NCBI GenBank assembly: GCA_029204225.1 | Contig: MU831964.1 | Span: forward strand, 30,196 to 94,195 | Direction of reading: 5' to 3' | DNA length: 64,000 bases | Source: Diphasiastrum complanatum | Lineage: Eukaryota > Streptophyta > Lycopodiopsida > Lycopodiales > Lycopodiaceae | Part shown: positions 45,196-55,783 of the stretch, piece after piece | Numbering within the stretch: position 1 is the stretch's first letter | How the letters are laid out: each line of letters starts with the position of its first letter | Made by a program: the position numbers and the translations under genes | Notes under the pieces: model-generated | Told to the model about the DNA's origin: nothing | Databases searched by the model: none | The model's input: only the letters and a program-made list of their open reading frames with translations

Positions 45196-46464
45196 GGAAA
45201 GACTGAAACGGATTTCCTAATTCGAAATAGGATTTTGTTTCGTAAAGGAAAGGTGTGTGTACTGGAGAATGACATTGTAAGGGCCCAAATTTTGCATGAG
45301 TGTCATGATAGTCCATGCGCAGGACATCCGGGTATACAAAGAACACTTGACTTAGTTCGAAGGCAATTTTGGTGGCCTAAGATGAAAAGTCAGGTAGAGG
45401 CCTATGTACTTAAATGTACTAATTGCTAGTTAAATAAAGCAGAGAGGCTAAAAGCTAGTGGCCTATTACATCCTTTAGATATGTCTACCGGAAAGTGGGA
45501 AAGTATATCTATGGATTTTGTGGTCGGGCTTCCACGTACAGGGAAGGGCCACGATTCGGTTTGGGTCATTGTTGATAGACTTACGAAGTTTGCTCAATTT
45601 ATCTTAACGTATACTATTGTTAAAGCTTCAGAACTAGATCAACTGTTTGTTGAGAAGCTTTTTCGACTGTGCGAGCTGCCTTGTGATATTGTCAGTGACC
45701 GTGACCCAAAATTCACTGGAAATTTTTGGCAAGCAGTATTTGAAAAGTTGGAAACAACTTTAAGTTTAAGTTCTACAAATCATCCGAAATCAGACGGTCA
45801 AACGGAAAGGACTAATCAGACGATGGAGGATATGCTTCGAGCATATGTGGGCCATCAGCAGTCTGATTGGGAACAGTACCTTCCACTAGTGGAATTTGCA
45901 TATAACAGTGCAAAACATTCAGCGACCGGATTCAGCCCTTTCATGCTTATGTATGGTTTTTAACCTCGATCACCAATTAGTGTTGGCATGAAAAACCTAC
46001 GGGTGCAAGCCGCAGCTGATTTCCTTGCGGATATGCAAGAAATGTTACAGCTGGCTAAAGATAGCATAAGAAATGCCCAGGACAGGGCAAGGCACTATGC
46101 TGATCTATCTCGGAAGCACAAGGTATTCATGGTCAATGACTGGGTGTTTTTTAGAGTCCCTAGTCCCTCTAGGGGCTTGAAAACTATTAACTGTGCAAAG
46201 TTGGCACCTAGGTATTGCGGTCCTTTTAAGGTTATCCAAGTGATAAACAAGGTCACATACAAACTAGAACTTCAAGCTAATGTTGGAATTCATCCTGTTT
46301 TCCACGTTAGTAAGTTGAAACCCTCGTTGGGGGTTGGGGAGACCCTGGTCCCTGTGGAAGATCTAGTGGAACTTCTTCGTGATAATTCCGTGAGTGGACC
46401 ACATGAACCCGAGGCGATTGTTAATAGCCGGCAGAGAACTCTAGAGTGCTTCGAGAATTTTTAG
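45196..46464 (+). pseudogene. Gypsy B integrase
   Basis: The zinc domain LHECHDSPCAGHPG...CTNC is followed by a TAG at 45427. The core has MDFVVGLPRTGKG, IVSDRDPKF and DGQTERTNQ. After MLMYGF a TAA at 45961-45963 interrupts. The C-terminal GPF module ([28 protein letters not shown]) is intact. Confidence 0.92.
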
Positions 46465-46500
46465 TCAAGTGGAGGGGCAAATCAGGGCTGATCTCTAGAA
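46405..46500 (+). pseudogene. Gypsy B chromodomain
   Basis: [13 protein letters not shown] is followed by a frame change and [12 protein letters not shown], the core of a chromodomain. This fold in chromoviruses targets integration to chromatin. Truncated by frameshift. Confidence 0.8.
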
Positions 46501-46539
46501 AAATTTTCCAAATTTTTTCCTACAAGAAAAAATTTAAGT

Positions 46540-46553
46540 TTAGGGGGAAGGAA
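46540..46553 (+). promoter_or_regulatory. Gypsy B polypurine tract
   Basis: TTAGGGGGAAGGAA directly before the TGTTAAATACC start of the 3' LTR. Confidence 0.88.
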
Positions 46554-47604
46554 TGTTAAATACCTATGTAACTAGCAGTACTTCAGATCCCTAATAGTCC
46601 ATTTAGTGTTGGGGGCTATATGGCAAGGTGCCCTTAGAATTAAGGGTATGTGCCCTTGGATAAGGGCAGACAAGTGACTATACCTTAGTTGGAGGTATGG
46701 GGTCGCGTGACCCTTGGATAAGGGGTACCCTTACTATTAAGGGTAGGTGCCTTAGATTAAGGTACTAGTGTCCTTGATTAAGGGCAGGTAGGTGTCTATG
46801 CCTTGGATGGAGGTATGGAACCTAGTGAGGGGTTAGAAAGTCATTGGATGACTATTTTTTCAAACCTTGGGCCTCAACCTTGAACCATATCACTTTATTG
46901 GTCCAGGACCAAAGTATACTTGTACAACTTGGGCAATGGGACCTAGTAGGAGGGCGCCCTTCTAAGGTGTCCATTGAGTTCCCAACTCCCACAAGAAAGA
47001 CATTCAAAGAGTCATAGGTTATGGAAGGAGTCTCTTGACATTCCATAAGCCTATGGAGGCTCTTGGAGATTCTTTAACTCCCCTAGTCTTCTCTCTCTCT
47101 CATTGGATGAGCATGGAACTCCATAGTGCATTGGAGGGGTCCATGGGCCATCTATATGAGGGTAGTAGGGCACCCATTGAGGGGGAGAGATCTCTCTTGT
47201 TTGCTTGGCTTATGCTCTAGTGTTGTTACTACTGTGTAGAGTGCTTTCTTGTGGTAGTATGCTTGAGGTTTGGATCTTGCTTATGGTATGGGACATAAGT
47301 AGGGTTTGGATCTTGAGTATGCTATGGAGTGTTGTGGTATGCTTGTGATTTGTTTATGGTTAGCAAGGGGGTACTAGATAGGTCTTGCTTGGAGCTTGGA
47401 TCTAGCTATGGTTGGGTGGTGAATACTTGAGGCCAGCTTGTTATCAGGTGGAGGAGAGATCCTTGGAGACTTGCAGATCCTTACTTGCAGGTGGAGGCAT
47501 CCTAGCTTGGAGTTGGAGAGCATCTTGAAGCTTGCAGGTTGCTTGGAGGACATTTGGAGGCTCTACCTTGGATTTGGAGGACTTTCTCACCTCTACTTGT
47601 AAAA
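46554..47604 (+). repeat. Gypsy B 3' LTR
   Basis: 1051 bp; lacks a 28-bp segment present in the 5' LTR at about 40900-40940. Followed by the CTCAC target duplication (47605-47609). Confidence 0.93.
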
Positions 47605-47609
47605 CTCAC

Positions 47610-47949
47610 CCACAGCTATAGGGTTTAAACAAGAAAAAGTTGAAGCAGCCAGAAACTTTTTAGAGGACCTAAACCAGATGATAGAACATGCTAAGCGTAG
47701 CATCAGGCAGTCACATGATTGAGCCAGACATTATGCAGATCCACACAGACGGGATATGCAGTTTTCCACTGGTGAGAAAGTCTACTTGAAAGTTCCAGTT
47801 GACTCTAAAACCCTCAAATCAGGAGTGTGTGCTAAGTTGTCTCCAAGGTATTCTGGTCCCTTTACCATCAGTAGGAGACTAGGCGAGGTCACCTATGAAC
47901 TAGAACTCCCACACAGCAGTAACGTTTTTCCAAACTGCACACCACTAAG
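47610..47949 (+). pseudogene. Gypsy A integrase, C-terminal part
   Basis: The frame broken at 40014 resumes here (TAIGFKQEKVEAARNFLED, HYADPHRRDMQF, then LSPRYSGPFTISRRLGEVTY). One stop near 47719. It breaks off at 47949 in CTPLR, where an inverted segment begins; the expected continuation is found on the minus strand reading left from 49096. Confidence 0.9.
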
Positions 47950-48486
47950 AGTGATGTGTCAAAAGAATTTGACATGACTGATTTAGGAGCTGTCCATTCT
48001 TTACTAGGAATTCACATTACTAGAAATAGGCTTCAAAAGAAGATCTATCTTAGCCAGCAGACATATCTAAAAGGCATTTTAGAAAATTTTCATATGTCTG
48101 ATTGCAAACCCATTGATACTTCAATGGATCCAAGTATAGTATTGACTAAATCTACTTGTGCTGATTTTAATAGTGAAGTACTCGACATAGTGAAGTACCC
48201 TTATTATTCACTAATAGGATCTTTAATGTATGCAATGTTGTGTACTAGACCAGATTTAGCATACACTATTAGAACGTTAAGTCAAATTATATCTAATCCT
48301 AGGATCTCTCATTGGAAAGCGTTAAAGAGAGTGATGAGATATATTCAAGGAAGTTTAGATCACATCTTATGTTATGATGGAAATGCTATCAACCCACTCA
48401 TCTGGCGAGGCTATTCTGACTCAGATTGGGGAGGAATAGTCTCTACCCGAAAATCTACCTTCGGGTTCTATTTCTATTTGGCAGGG
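47950..48486 (+). pseudogene. Copia2 RT C-terminus and RNase H N-terminal half (inverted)
   Basis: SKEFDMTDLGAVHSLLGIHI, then YLKGILENFHMSDCKP, SLIGSLMYAMLCTRPDLAY and the RNase H start (GYSDSDWGG, RKSTFGFYFYLAG). Cut at 48486 by the gypsy A LTR. It joins in frame with GPILW on the minus strand at 29214, showing both pieces come from one copia element. Confidence 0.92.
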
Positions 48487-48844
48487 TGTAATAGATCCTA
48501 ACACCACAGTAGGGCAAACACTAACTGATCCACCCAACCTTGCCTACTCCCTGATATAGAGTAAGCCCCTACTAGCCCAGTGTGAGAACTAGTAGCATGC
48601 ATCTGCCAAGTGTCAGCCATGTGGCACTGACATGGCCGCTTGCACGTCGGGACCCAACTGGGGGCCCTGTCCTACTGACAGGGTCCCTAGACTGTGTTAG
48701 GCTCGCCATAGCTATGGACCGTGCTGGGGCACACTACTCACACTGTCTTGTCCTGTTGGTCATGTACGCTGGACACGACCCTAACTGTGGTATCTGACCT
48801 ATCTGTGTTCTCTAGGGTTCGGCACTGGTCACGAGCTCGTAACA
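48487..48844 (-). repeat. Gypsy A 3' LTR (inverted)
   Basis: 358 bp, inverse orientation of 29215-29575. A purine-rich tract (GGCGGAGGGAG on the minus strand, 48845-48855) abuts it, as expected for a 3' LTR. Confidence 0.92.
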
Positions 48845-49096
48845 CTCCCTCCGCCTTGAGAATCGTCTTGGTCCTCTAAGACAAAGTCTGAAAAAATCTT
48901 GCGAAGGACGCTGACTCTTTCCCAAGTGGCATTCTCAACAGGCTGATCATTCCACTTGACCAGATATTCGCGGTATAGAGTATGACGAGTCTGCATCTCT
49001 CTACTATCAAGAATCTCCTCTGGCTCATGTGGAGGTTGTTGAGAATCGAATGGGAGAACTAGGATACTGTCCCCTACCAGATTTTTTGATCTGACT
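48845..49096 (-). pseudogene. Gypsy A chromodomain (inverted)
   Basis: On the minus strand: LVGDSILVLPFDSQ, then EPEEILDSREM and REYLVKWNDQPVENATWE, a clear chromodomain with its aromatic residues. The end is Asp/Gly/Ser-rich, towards the polypurine tract. This is the missing 3' end of gypsy A. Confidence 0.9.
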
Positions 49097-49100
49097 AAGG

Positions 49101-49780
49101 CTTTTTGTAATCGATGTCATTAGACAGAATAAATGCATTATTTACGTAAAGAGCTATGTGAACTGAATTGGTGCCTATATGTTTTGAATAAACATTGCAG
49201 TCAGATGAATTGTTTGCAAATACCTCTTGAAGAAGATGACTAATCACCTTTTGAAGAGTGAGGTTGGGTTGTGTGGAGATCATCACCACAAAGTGTTCAT
49301 ACGACTTTGGAAGATAAGAAAGCAAGGTCATAACGACATCATCATCTTGAATAGAACATCCTACAGCTGATAATTGATCCAATAAAGATTTGAAGTTGTT
49401 GATGTGAGAAGTGACGGCAGTAGAATCAGACATGCTAAGAGTAGAGAACTTCCTTCTAAGATGTAATCTAGTGGTTACATCATGGGTCTCATAGAGATTT
49501 GATAACAAATCTAAAGCATTCTTAGAGGTTTTGCATTTGGTAACATGGGATATTTGGGAGTGCCAGATTGAGTGTGATACATGCTAAGGCTTTCTAATCT
49601 TTGATCTTCCATGCCTTTGCTTGATCACCCCAGGTCGGAACCTTCTACTACATTTCAAAGATCTCTATCTATCAACATAATCTGGAGTTTTAACTTCCAG
49701 ATGTAGAAGTTAGAACCATTGAACTTGTCAATGATTCTAGCCTCGTTGGATGATGACGAAGAGCTACCATGATGAGACAT
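49101..49780 (-). pseudogene. Copia2 Gag fused by deletion to RT
   Basis: Gag start MSHHGSSSSSNEARIIDKF...NFYIWKLKLQ at 49780, stops and frameshifts, then an open piece from 49508 (LRRKFSTLSMSDS, LDQLSAVGCSIQDDDVV, LSYLPKSYEHF), typical UBN2 Gag. After NNSSDCNVYSK it passes directly into HIALYVNNAFILSNDIDYKK, the RT catalytic-box region with YVNN instead of YVDD. The zinc knuckle, protease, integrase and first half of RT are absent, so Copia2 carries a large internal deletion. Confidence 0.85.
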
Positions 49781-49833
49781 GATAACAATAATATAAATGG
49801 AACAAACTTAATCTCTCGCTTTATTTGAATTAT

Positions 49834-49845
49834 GCTCTAATACCA
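49834..49845 (-). promoter_or_regulatory. Copia2 primer binding site
   Basis: TGGTATTAGAGC on the minus strand, a variant of the initiator tRNA site, three bases from the LTR end ...CCCCATCA. Confidence 0.8.
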
Positions 49846-49848
49846 ATC

Positions 49849-51240
49849 TGATGGGGCAAGAGAGATAAAAGAACACGAACGAAGAAGAGAGCAGGAATAT
49901 TGCGAAACAGCTCTCCCGTTCTAATCAGCTGCTAGATGCAAAAACAGTCTAATAGACAGCTTATGCTAAATGGAATCACAGTTTTAAGTGTTCTAATTGC
50001 CCAACAGAATCTTAAAAATTAATTCATACTCTCAAAAACGAAGGTACAGTCCACCGAAGAGATTAGAAATGGTTTGTATGTGGTATTACTAAAAATTAGA
50101 TTCAATGTGAAGTATAGTTCTGAAATAAATGGAAGAGCAGTATGATATCGCGAGTTTCTCAAGCGTCAAAGACAGCCATCGTCTGATCAGAAGCTGAGGA
50201 GTCATAGACGTCTGTGTTCTGATTAGAGTGAGTAAACAAGTGCGATCAAACAGCGATAGAGTGCATTCAATCACAAGAAGCATTCATCTACGTTATACAC
50301 AGATAGAAAAACTGCTGCTGCTATATTACACTAAAGCACAATACAAATAGCAATTACAACCAAAAATTGACGGCATAACTGGGAGGCTCAAAGAATACGT
50401 CTCATGGACGAAGCAAGCACTAATTTGTGCTTGGATGATCTATTTATATATTTCATCCATGTATTAATTACATTGAATGTTTGCCATCTATTCAGGAAAG
50501 CCGTTGTATTTGGAAGTATATGGCTTTTGTGACAACTATACATATTATATATACGGTCAACAAATCAGGATCGTTGACGTGGACGAGGACGTCGCAAAGT
50601 CTCTCACTTCGCATTTTACGTGAAGTGGTTTTCTCTCACTTCGCAAATTATGGGAAGTGGCTGGGAACGTTCCTCGTTCAAAACAAATAGCCTTCGGCAT
50701 TTTTTTCTCCTTTCGGGGTTTTGTGAAAAAGCCGAAGGTGGCTTTAAACAAGTTTTAAGGTGCCCTTAGAAAGTTGAAAGTGCCCTTAAAAAGGTGAAGA
50801 TCTCTTTAACAGTTCAACTCTTTCACTCTTTTTGGGAAAGCCGAAGGTGCCCTTAAAAGTTGGCAAAGGTGTCTTTAATAGTTTAACCCTTAAAGAAAGA
50901 AGACCTTCTGGAATTTTCTCTCTCTTCGCATTTTTCGAAAAAATGCAAAAAGAGATGAAGTTGCTGAAAATAGTTAAACTGTTGATCTGTGAACAAGTTG
51001 TCTTCTTATAATGTAAATCCGCAGACTTGTTCTAAATGCAAGTTTTGTGGAAGTCCTTGAAGATGGCCAAGTCTTCAATGACTTCAAGTTATTAAACTTA
51101 ACATTTGAACTTAAAAATTATGATGGGATTGGTTACCCTTTGCTGGAGATCAGTCGGAAGTCCGTTGTAGACGTCCTTCAAATAAATTGGTTGTCTAAGT
51201 TATAATTCCAAGGAGGCAACTGTGGGTTTAATTTCCAACA
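49849..51240 (-). repeat. Copia2 5' LTR (candidate extent)
   Basis: On the minus strand it would run from TGTTGGAAATTAAAC (51240) to CCCCATCA (49849), 1392 bp, next to the primer site. Only 50783-51240 is matched by the 3' LTR copy at 28303-28804; the rest has no counterpart because that copy appears truncated. An independent insertion within this span cannot be excluded. Confidence 0.6.
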
Positions 51241-52561
51241 ATGGCCAAGGAAGCCAAAGAGCTGAATGAGGTCCAGAATCTATTGGAAATTAAGTCCATA
51301 GTTGTCTCCTTGAATAATACCTGGTAAAACACATGGGTTTCTGCTAGCAGTTCGACAACCAACAATTTTACACAGAGTCGAATCAGTCGATGTCGACTTC
51401 ATCAACTTTTCAGCTGAACTACATCAAAGGGTATCCATTTTCATCTAATTCTACATTTGAATGTCAAAGAATCATGAAGAACATCAAAGGCCTAATCACC
51501 CTCGATTTTTTCAACAATCAAGTCACTCGACATCGAAGTCTCCGACTTCCTCGACAACTTCGTTCATCAACCACCAAAGTGTCCAACTTCGTTGATCAAC
51601 CGAAGTGTCCGGCTTTAGTCTCTCGACTTTGACTTCTTCAACAATCAAGTCACTCGACTTCTTCCATTACTCGAAGTCTCCAAAGTCTTCAACTTCTTCA
51701 ACAATCAAGTCACTCGACTTCTTCCATTACTCGAAGTCTCCGAAGTCTTCGACTTCTTCCATCACTCGAAGTCTCCGAAGTCTTCGACTTCTTCAACAAT
51801 CAAGTCACTCGAGTTCTTTCATCATCCGAAGTCACCGAAAATTGTAGACATGATTGAAGGATTGGACCAAATGAGGAGGTGACTTGAGAAATGTTTTTAT
51901 TTTCCATATCTTTTTTCTTTGTAAGCAATTGAAGGATTGAAGAAATGATTTTGAGGTTATACAAGTTTTTCTATGATTTTAAGTTGTCTTGTTCAGAAGT
52001 GATTTTCAATTGGTTTGTGGATTATATCTAGATTTCATGGTACACTTAAGATATCATTTTGGCATGATAGACATCACTATGTAGCTTTATTCAATTCATA
52101 TTATCAATGATTCAGAGTAACTTTCATAGAAATCAAAAGCTTCTTAAGCAATGCAAAAGATCAAATTTCTATTCTATATGTGTTTTAATAGTTAAAGAAT
52201 TATAAAATTTATTTTTATTGCAAATTAGTTTGTCATTAAAAAGAAACTTTCAGGCAAATCAATAGCTTAGCCATACAAAAGATCAATTTTCTCATCTTTG
52301 AGCTTTCTAAATGTTGAAAGAACAACAATATTTGCAATCAATTCATCATCAGAAAGAACTTGAGATTGGCAAAAGAAAAATTCGCCATTGGAAATCGATT
52401 TTCTCACTTGTTTTTTTACATCTATAACATTGTTATGTTGTGTATGTTGTATATAACCGAACACAATAAATTTACACGTTAGAAAAAAAAAAGAATTGAA
52501 AGAAAAGTAGGAAAATGGGTGACACTAGGTTTATACGATTTAAAAGATTAATGGGCCGAGA
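51241..52561. other. Non-coding DNA between the nested stack and the PPR gene
   Basis: At 51281-51315 a short piece resembles the start of the Copia2 LTR in the opposite direction (TTGGAAATTAA, CAT/CACAGTTG, CTCCTTG), facing the LTR end at 51240. A 60-bp tandem array follows; after 51850 it is AT-rich with nothing recognisable. Confidence 0.5.
51631..51840 (+). repeat. 60-bp tandem array
   Basis: About 3.5 units built on GACTTCTTCAACAATCAAG, TCACTCGACTTCTTCCA and TTACTCGAAGTCTCC. The first two units are almost identical, then a shortened and a diverged one. The repeats open Ser-rich frames but no gene is inferred. Confidence 0.9.
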
Positions 52562-52587
52562 TATATATATATATATATATATATATG
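52562..52587. repeat. (TA)n microsatellite
   Basis: About 13 TA units upstream of the PPR gene. Confidence 0.9.
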
Positions 52588-52841
52588 TGAAATGGGAGGC
52601 ACAAGGTTAATCCGCGGTGTGTGTGAAATGATTAATGACATGGAGAGGGGGAGGGAGGATAGGACGAAAAGGATTAATGCTTCTTGGTTTGCACCAAGGA
52701 AAGGCTCGAACTTGGGACCAAATAGACGAAAAGGATTAATGGGATGGGATGACGGGAAAGGACTAATGGGATGGGAGATCGTTCATGGAACGAGGGAGGA
52801 GAGGGGGCGTGCGAGGTTAAGGAGAGCAGCAGCAGCACGCC

Positions 52842-55783
52842 ATGGCAATGACGACGACAACAACAACAACGTTAATAGGACGAGGCGGAGGAGGAGGAGA
52901 AGTAATTTGTTTCAACCCCAACGATGATCGTCGTCATGGCAGCCTCTTCTTCTTGTTCCTCTCTGCTGATCGTCCTTCTCTTCCTCCACCTCCTCATCGA
53001 TCTCTACTCCTTTTGTGCCCCCATAGCCTCATCATCATCAGACCCACAAATGAATACGCCCTCTCATCTTCTTCTGCTTCGCTCACTTGTACTACTGCTC
53101 TTCTTCCTCCTTCTAAAGGTCGTCCTCGGATGGACGTCACCAGAAAGGAGGCACTGTGGATCAACAATCGGTCCAATCCTCATTGGGTTCGTGCCAGGCT
53201 ACCTGTCATGTTACAATTTCAACAACGGAAACCATCTGCTTTTTCAACACCTCGGGGCACGGGTATGCTTATTATTTCTGTCATACTCTTTCAATGCTGG
53301 CTGAGGGGGGAGATGTAATTGCAGAGATGCTCAATGCCATATCGACAATGCTTAATCATGTCCTGATGCATTCCGGTTTACCCTTAGGGCATGCAGGCAG
53401 ACTAGTTAGAATCGAGCAGCTCTGGCAGGAGTTTTTCTCAGATCCATCGCAGTGGTGGGACAATAGATTGACTAAGGTGCGCCTCATTTCTTGCTTTGGC
53501 TAATCACCTCTCACTTGAATTTTATTGTTGCTATGATATCATGGGTATTAGGCGGATTGGTTAGTGTAGTCGTTTTCCTTAAGTTGAAGCTTTGACTTTG
53601 ATCTGTATAATGTTATGCAGAAAAGTCCAAAACACCCGGACTTTAAACATAAGAGGACGCTTGAGGGCTTATGGGTTGATGGTTGGCTAAATCCCTCCTG
53701 GGTAAAAGAAAAGATGGCTTCTATGACATTGGGTCATATACAATCTGGTGATGGATTGAGATCACGGTATGGTTTTAATCTCAGTGTGGAATGTGCAGCT
53801 CTAGGTCCGGGTGTGAGACTACCACATGTCCTCCTTTTCTTGCTCTTTCAAAATTGACACTCGTTCATATTTCTTTATCATCATTATATGGATCATGATA
53901 TTTCTTTATCATCATTATAAGAATCATGCAGGGTGCCCGACTCCTTTTACAATGGTGATAAGCTGAGCAAACTCTGTGAGGAGGGACGCTTGAAAGAGGC
54001 CCTACATATGTTGGAGCTTATGGTCCAGCAAACTACTAAACCTCCAATTCACGCCTATGTTTGCCTTTTGAAGGGGTGTTCCAGAAGGAAGGCCCTGGCG
54101 GAGGGCAAGCAAGTGCATGCCCTTATAGTCCAAAGTGAACTTGGTTCAAATATTTTCCTAGCAAACACCCTTGTTCACATGTACTCCGAATGCGGTAGTG
54201 TGCTGCATGCACACAAAGTATTCAGCAACATGCCTCAACACAATGTGTATTCGTGGACTGCTATCATCTCAGCATATGCTGATAGGGGAGAAGTTGAGGA
54301 GGCTATTAATTTATTTCAGCAAATGCAAGAGACAGGCTTAGCACCAGACAAAGTTCTGTTCGTTGTTGTCCTAAAAGCATGTGCCAGGCTAGCAGGCCTG
54401 GAACAGGGCAGACAGCTCCACTCCGACATCATAAAAAGAGGCTTTCAGTCGGATGTGATTGTCGGAAGCACCCTTGTTAACATGTATGCAAAATGCGGGT
54501 GCACAAAGGACGCCCGTGAACTATTCGACAACATGAGTGAACGAAATGTGGTTTCATGGAATGCGATGATTGCGGGATATGCACAGAATGGGCTTGGCAA
54601 GGAGGCACTTGCTCTATATGAGCAAATGAAACAGGAAGGCATGCAGCCAAACAATGTCACGTTCATTCTTCTCCTAAAAGCATGTGCTAGCCTAGCAGCC
54701 CTGGAACAGGGCAAACAGCTCCACTCCGAGATCATAAAAAGAGGCTTTCAGTCGGATGTGGTTGTAAGCAGCACCCTTGTTGACATGTATGCAAAATGCG
54801 GGTGCACAGAGGATGCCCGTGAGCTGTTCGACAACATGAGTGAACGAGATGTGGTTTCATGGAATGCGATGATTGCAGGATATGCACAGAATGGGCTTGG
54901 CAAGGAGACCCTTGTTCTGTATGAGCAAATGAAACAGGAAGGCTTGCAGCCAAACAATGTCACGTTTGTTCTTCTCCTAAAAGCATGTGCCAGCCTAGCA
55001 GCCCTGAAACAGGGCAAACAGCTCCACTCTGAGATCATAAGAAGAGGCTTTCAGTCGGATGTGGTTGTAGGCAGCACCCTTGTTGACATGTATGCCAAAT
55101 GTGGGTGCACAGAGGACGCCCGTGGGCTGTTCGACAACATGAGTGAACGAGATGTGGTTTCATGGAATGCGATGATTGCGGGATATGCACAGAATGGGCT
55201 TGCCCAGGAGGCCCTTGCTCTGTTTGAGCAAATGCAGAGGGAAGGCACGAAACCTGACGAGGTCACATATATTAGTGTTCTCTCTGCATGTGCCCATTCT
55301 GGCCTAGTAGATCAAGGTCATTATGTCTTTGATTCCATGTGTAAAAATCATGGTGTCACACCAGCCAAGGAACACTATGCATGTATGGTTGATCTTCTAG
55401 GGCGTGCAGGTTGCTTGGCCGATGCTGAGTCCTTTATCAACAAAATGCCAATTCAGCCTAGTAGTGTGGTTTGGATGACTTTGCTTGGTGCTGCTAGAAA
55501 CCATGGCCATGTGGAGATCGGAAGACGTGCCTTTGATCGTGTCGTGAAGTTGGAACCAAAAGATGCTGCACCTTATGTGCTGCTATCAAACATCTATGCA
55601 GCTGCTGGTAGGAAGGATGAATTAGCAAAGATCAGAAATGAAATGAAGGAGGCAGGTGTGAAAAAAATGCCTGGGTGCAACTGGATCGAAGTTGATAACC
55701 AACTGCATGCCTTTGTTGTAGGTGATGCAACTCATCCACAAAGCAAGGAGATTCAGGCTGAACTGGATAGATTGGTGGGTTGA
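52842..55783 (+). CDS. PDF-motif (OSB-like) plus PLS-class PPR protein
   Basis: Four-exon model 52842-53262, 53397-53476, 53621-53766, 53932-55783: 832 residues, GT-AG introns of 134, 144 and 165 bp with phases that fit. The Ser/Arg/Pro-rich N-terminus may be an organellar transit peptide. Next comes a partial PDF-like module (TRKEALWINNRSNPHWVRARL region) and a full one, LWQEFFSDPSQWWDNR across an intron to HPDFKHKRTLEGLWVDGW, as in organellar single-stranded-DNA-binding (OSB) proteins. Exon 4 holds about 13 PPR motifs in P-L-S order, including three nearly identical 101-residue triplets (54377-55285), then E-type motifs ending LDRLVG. PPR proteins bind organellar RNA; this class directs C-to-U editing. 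It stops before the DYW domain, whose remains follow. The start is the least certain point. Confidence 0.78.
54377..55285 (+). repeat. 303-bp tandem repeats within the PPR exon
   Basis: Three in-frame units starting at 54377, 54680 and 54983, each 101 codons (one P-L-S triplet, KACA.LA.L.QG to the next), about 95 percent alike by eye. They look like a recent unequal-crossover amplification. Confidence 0.93.

Larger units (their letters stand above)
40015..47604 (+). mobile_element. Gypsy B: chromovirus inserted in gypsy A integrase
   Basis: 7590 bp, TSD CTCAC. LTRs 40015-41093 (1079 bp) and 46554-47604 (1051 bp) differ by one 28-bp deletion in the right copy (near 47445) and scattered substitutions. 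Primer site, leader, gag, protease, RT, RNase H, integrase, chromodomain and polypurine tract are all recognisable. About ten stops or frameshifts make it inactive. Its LTRs end in TAAAA rather than the usual CA. Confidence 0.94.
29215..47949 (+). mobile_element. Gypsy A: chromovirus interrupted by two later elements
   Basis: Ty3/gypsy element in plus orientation: LTR 29215-29575, primer site, leader, gag, protease, RT, RNase H (split at 33380/38732 by element X), integrase (split at 40014/47610 by gypsy B) and integrase C-terminus to 47949. Its chromodomain and 3' LTR lie just beyond, at 48487-49096, in inverted orientation. Multiple stops and frameshifts show it is inactive. Order PR-RT-RH-IN plus a chromodomain makes it a chromovirus. 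Confidence 0.92.
47950..49096. other. Inverted segment spanning the gypsy A/Copia2 junction
   Basis: 1147 bp carrying, left to right, Copia2 RT/RNase H (plus), gypsy A 3' LTR (minus) and gypsy A chromodomain (minus): the reverse of what the flanks require. Turned round, the gypsy A frame runs from CTPLR (47949) into the chromodomain, and the Copia2 RT frame runs from NDIDYKK (49101, minus) into SKEFDMTDL without a shift. The right breakpoint has an extra AAGG (49097-49100). Confidence 0.88.

Noticed and set aside
28303-51240. Idea that the LTR pair at 28303 and 50783 marks a single 23-kb giant element
   Set aside because: The span is explained by a smaller, internally deleted Copia2 with gypsy A, gypsy B and X nested inside it.
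51631-51840. 60-bp repeats as a CRISPR-like array
   Set aside because: Units are contiguous without unique spacers, and the genome is eukaryotic.
54445-55266. Series of similar minus-strand ORFs of 71-96 residues
   Set aside because: Antisense shadows repeated only because the PPR exon is a 303-bp tandem repeat.
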